Source: Flavobacterium sp. (lineage in GTDB: Bacteria > Bacteroidota > Bacteroidia > Flavobacteriales > Flavobacteriaceae). Taken from it: 8,566 nt of DNA. Position 1 is the first letter of the stretch; the number at the start of each line of letters is the position of its first letter. Shown here one piece after another: positions 6,952 through 8,566 of this stretch. A program made the translations under genes and the position numbers. The stretch is taken from NCBI GenBank assembly GCA_023253295.1, contig JALRGZ010000058.1:1-8566 (forward strand), given 5' to 3'. The notes under the pieces were generated by a model. That model saw nothing but the letters and a program-made list of their open reading frames with translations. It did no database searches and had not been told where the DNA came from.

Positions 6952-8566
6952 TTATCGTACTTCTATAATACTGATTGCATATCCTCCACCCGCTGCCGAA
7001 AACTGACTCAATTTTGACTTATTCGTCACTTTCAATTTACGAATTGTATAGGCCTGTGGATTGGTTTTATAGTGAGCATCTTTAGCATCAGCATAAATAG
7101 TAGCTTCATACTTTTTCCCTTTTTCAAGAAAATCAAAAGAAATTATCGAAGTACGAGGCGTTTCTCCATTTACATTCCCAACGAACCAATTACTAGTTCC
7201 TTTAGCTTTTCTGGCTACAGTGATGTATTGTCCTGGTTCAGCTTCTAAATAACGGCTGTCACTCCAGTCTACTGCAACATCTTTAATGAATTGAAAAGCA
7301 TCCGCAAAACGATTGTAATTCTCCGGTAAATCAGCTGCCATTTGCAACGGACTGTACATTGTTACATACAATGCCAATTGGTTTGCCAAGGTACTGTTCA
7401 AATGAGAAGTGTTTTCAGGGTTAATTTTACTAATATCCATTTCAAAAATCCCCGGAGTATAATCCATTGGTCCACCTATTAATCGAGTAAATGGTAAAAT
7501 GGTAACATGATTTGGTTTTGAACCTCCAAAAGCCTGATATTCTGTTCCTCTGGCTGATTCATTTCCAATTAAATTTGGATAAGTTCTGCAAATTCCTGTT
7601 GGACGAATAGCTTCGTGAGCATTCACCATTATTTTATAATCGGCAGCCTTTTCAATGGCGTATTGATAATGGTTTACAATCCACTGGTCGTAATGATTTT
7701 CGCCACGAGGAAGTATCGGACCTACATATCCGCTTTTTACAGCATCATAGCCATTGTCTTTCATAAACTGATAGGCTTTATCCATATGGCGCTCATAATT
7801 GCGCGTAGAACCTGAAGTTTCATGGTGCATAATCATTTTGATTCCTTTTGATTTGGCATACTCATGAATCCCTTTTACATCAAAATCCGGATAAGGCGTA
7901 ACAAAATCAAATACATAATCTTTAGAATGACCAAACCAATCTTCCCAGCCTTCATTCCAACCTTCAACTAATACAGCGTCAAATCCATTGGCTGCAGCAA
8001 AATCAATATATTTTTTCACATTAGCAGTATTGGCCCCGTGTTTCCCATTTGGCTTTGCTTTAGAAAAATCAGTAACTCCCAATTCCACTGTTGGATAATC
8101 ATCAGTATAAGCCCAGGTACTTTTTCCTGTAATCATTTCCCACCAAACTCCAATATATTTTACAGGTTTAATCCAGGAAGTATCTTCTATTTTACAAGGA
8201 TCATTTAAATTCAAAGTCATTTTTGAAGCTAAAATTTCTCTGGCATCATTACTAACCATAATCGTTCTCCAAGGTGTTTTACAAGGAGCCTGCATATAAC
8301 CTTTATCGCCTTTTGCATCCGGAGTTAACCATGATTCAAAAACCATGTTTTTATCATCCAGATTTAAGTGCATACAAGAATAATTAATCAAAGCTGCCTC
8401 GTGCAAATTGATATATAATCCATCAGCGGTTTTCATCATTAAAGCAGTTTGCACACCTGTAGGTGAAAAAGATTGTTGCGATACATTTTCGGTAGTGGCT
8501 TTTTCAGTTAAAGCTCTAATTTCAGATAATTTTGAAGTCGTATAATCGTATTCCTGAGTATCATAA
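6952..8566 (-). CDS. susB: GH97 alpha-glucosidase, SusB-like, N-terminus outside window
   Basis: The frame is open to the window edge, giving 537 residues plus one stray base, so the gene is 5'-partial. The GTG at 8452-8454 is an internal Val, because in-frame homologous sequence (YDTQEYDYTTSKLSEIRALT) lies upstream of it. About 190 residues, with the signal peptide, should be missing if the protein matches the roughly 738 residues of Bacteroides SusB. Numbering from the first full codon (8565-8563), the recognisable segments are LYINLHEAALI (about 50-60), SWIKPVKYIGVWWEMITGKS (130-149), VLVEGWNEGWEDWFGHSKDY (198-217), MHHETSGSTRNYERHMDKAY, VNAHEA, GNESARGTEY and GGPMDYTPG. Glu249, Glu318, Glu336 and Glu342 have the same mutual spacing as SusB Glu439, Glu508, Glu526 and Glu532, the base and calcium/acid residues of the inverting type; Glu5 is the likely match of Glu194. 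The enzyme hydrolyses alpha-glucosidic bonds from non-reducing ends of maltooligosaccharides and in the family acts in the periplasm. It ends 315 bp before susC. Confidence 0.95.
   Translation of the reverse strand, partial: YDTQEYDYTTSKLSEIRALTEKATTENVSQQSFSPTGVQTALMMKTADGLYINLHEAALINYSCMHLNLDDKNMVFESWLTPDAKGDKGYMQAPCKTPWRTIMVSNDAREILASKMTLNLNDPCKIEDTSWIKPVKYIGVWWEMITGKSTWAYTDDYPTVELGVTDFSKAKPNGKHGANTANVKKYIDFAAANGFDAVLVEGWNEGWEDWFGHSKDYVFDFVTPYPDFDVKGIHEYAKSKGIKMIMHHETSGSTRNYERHMDKAYQFMKDNGYDAVKSGYVGPILPRGENHYDQWIVNHYQYAIEKAADYKIMVNAHEAIRPTGICRTYPNLIGNESARGTEYQAFGGSKPNHVTILPFTRLIGGPMDYTPGIFEMDISKINPENTSHLNSTLANQLALYVTMYSPLQMAADLPENYNRFADAFQFIKDVAVDWSDSRYLEAEPGQYITVARKAKGTSNWFVGNVNGETPRTSIISFDFLEKGKKYEATIYADAKDAHYKTNPQAYTIRKLKVTNKSKLSQFSAAGGGYAISIIEVR

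Noticed and set aside
7615..7815. 66-residue plus-strand hydrophobic open frame resembling a membrane peptide
   Set aside because: It is antisense to the GH97 catalytic region (VNAHEA to MHHE); hydrophobicity is a by-product of the complementary codons.
6952..8454. Complete 500-residue gene starting at the GTG at 8454
   Set aside because: The same frame stays open to the window edge with GH97-like sequence upstream, so this GTG is an internal valine and the gene is 5'-partial.

Overview
The window is low-GC DNA with AT-rich gaps, TonB/SusD-type proteins, Bacteroidetes lipoprotein signals and no Shine-Dalgarno sequences. This points to a member of the Bacteroidota, most likely the Flavobacteriia (Flavobacterium-like). 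All supported genes lie on the minus strand, so transcription runs from high to low coordinates. I see no tRNA, rRNA, CRISPR array, insertion sequence or other mobile element.

Layout in order of transcription: a GH97 alpha-glucosidase resembling SusB (8566 to 6952, N-terminus cut by the window edge); a 315-bp AT-rich intergenic region (6951 to 6637) with a long inverted repeat followed by a T-run and a candidate flavobacterial promoter; a SusC-type TonB-dependent transporter (6636 to 3646); a SusD-type glycan-binding lipoprotein (3613 to 2006); a SusE-type starch-binding lipoprotein (1986 to 865); a strong intrinsic-terminator-like hairpin (816 to 849); and the first 266 codons of a secreted multidomain protein that is probably an extracellular alpha-amylase (800 to 1, C-terminus outside the window).

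Together this is a starch/maltodextrin polysaccharide utilization locus of the Sus type. The inferred pathway is as follows. The secreted amylase cuts starch outside the cell. SusE and SusD hold the chains at the surface. SusC imports oligosaccharides across the outer membrane using TonB energy. The GH97 enzyme releases glucose from them. susC, susD and susE are closely spaced (32 and 19 bp) and look like one operon, while the GH97 gene appears to be a separate or partly separate unit.

The gene content is classical. The parts worth a second look are regulatory: the terminator-like hairpin placed between susE and the amylase with only 15 bp before the next start codon, and the inverted repeat plus promoter arrangement before susC. 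I did not find evidence of a wholly new system.
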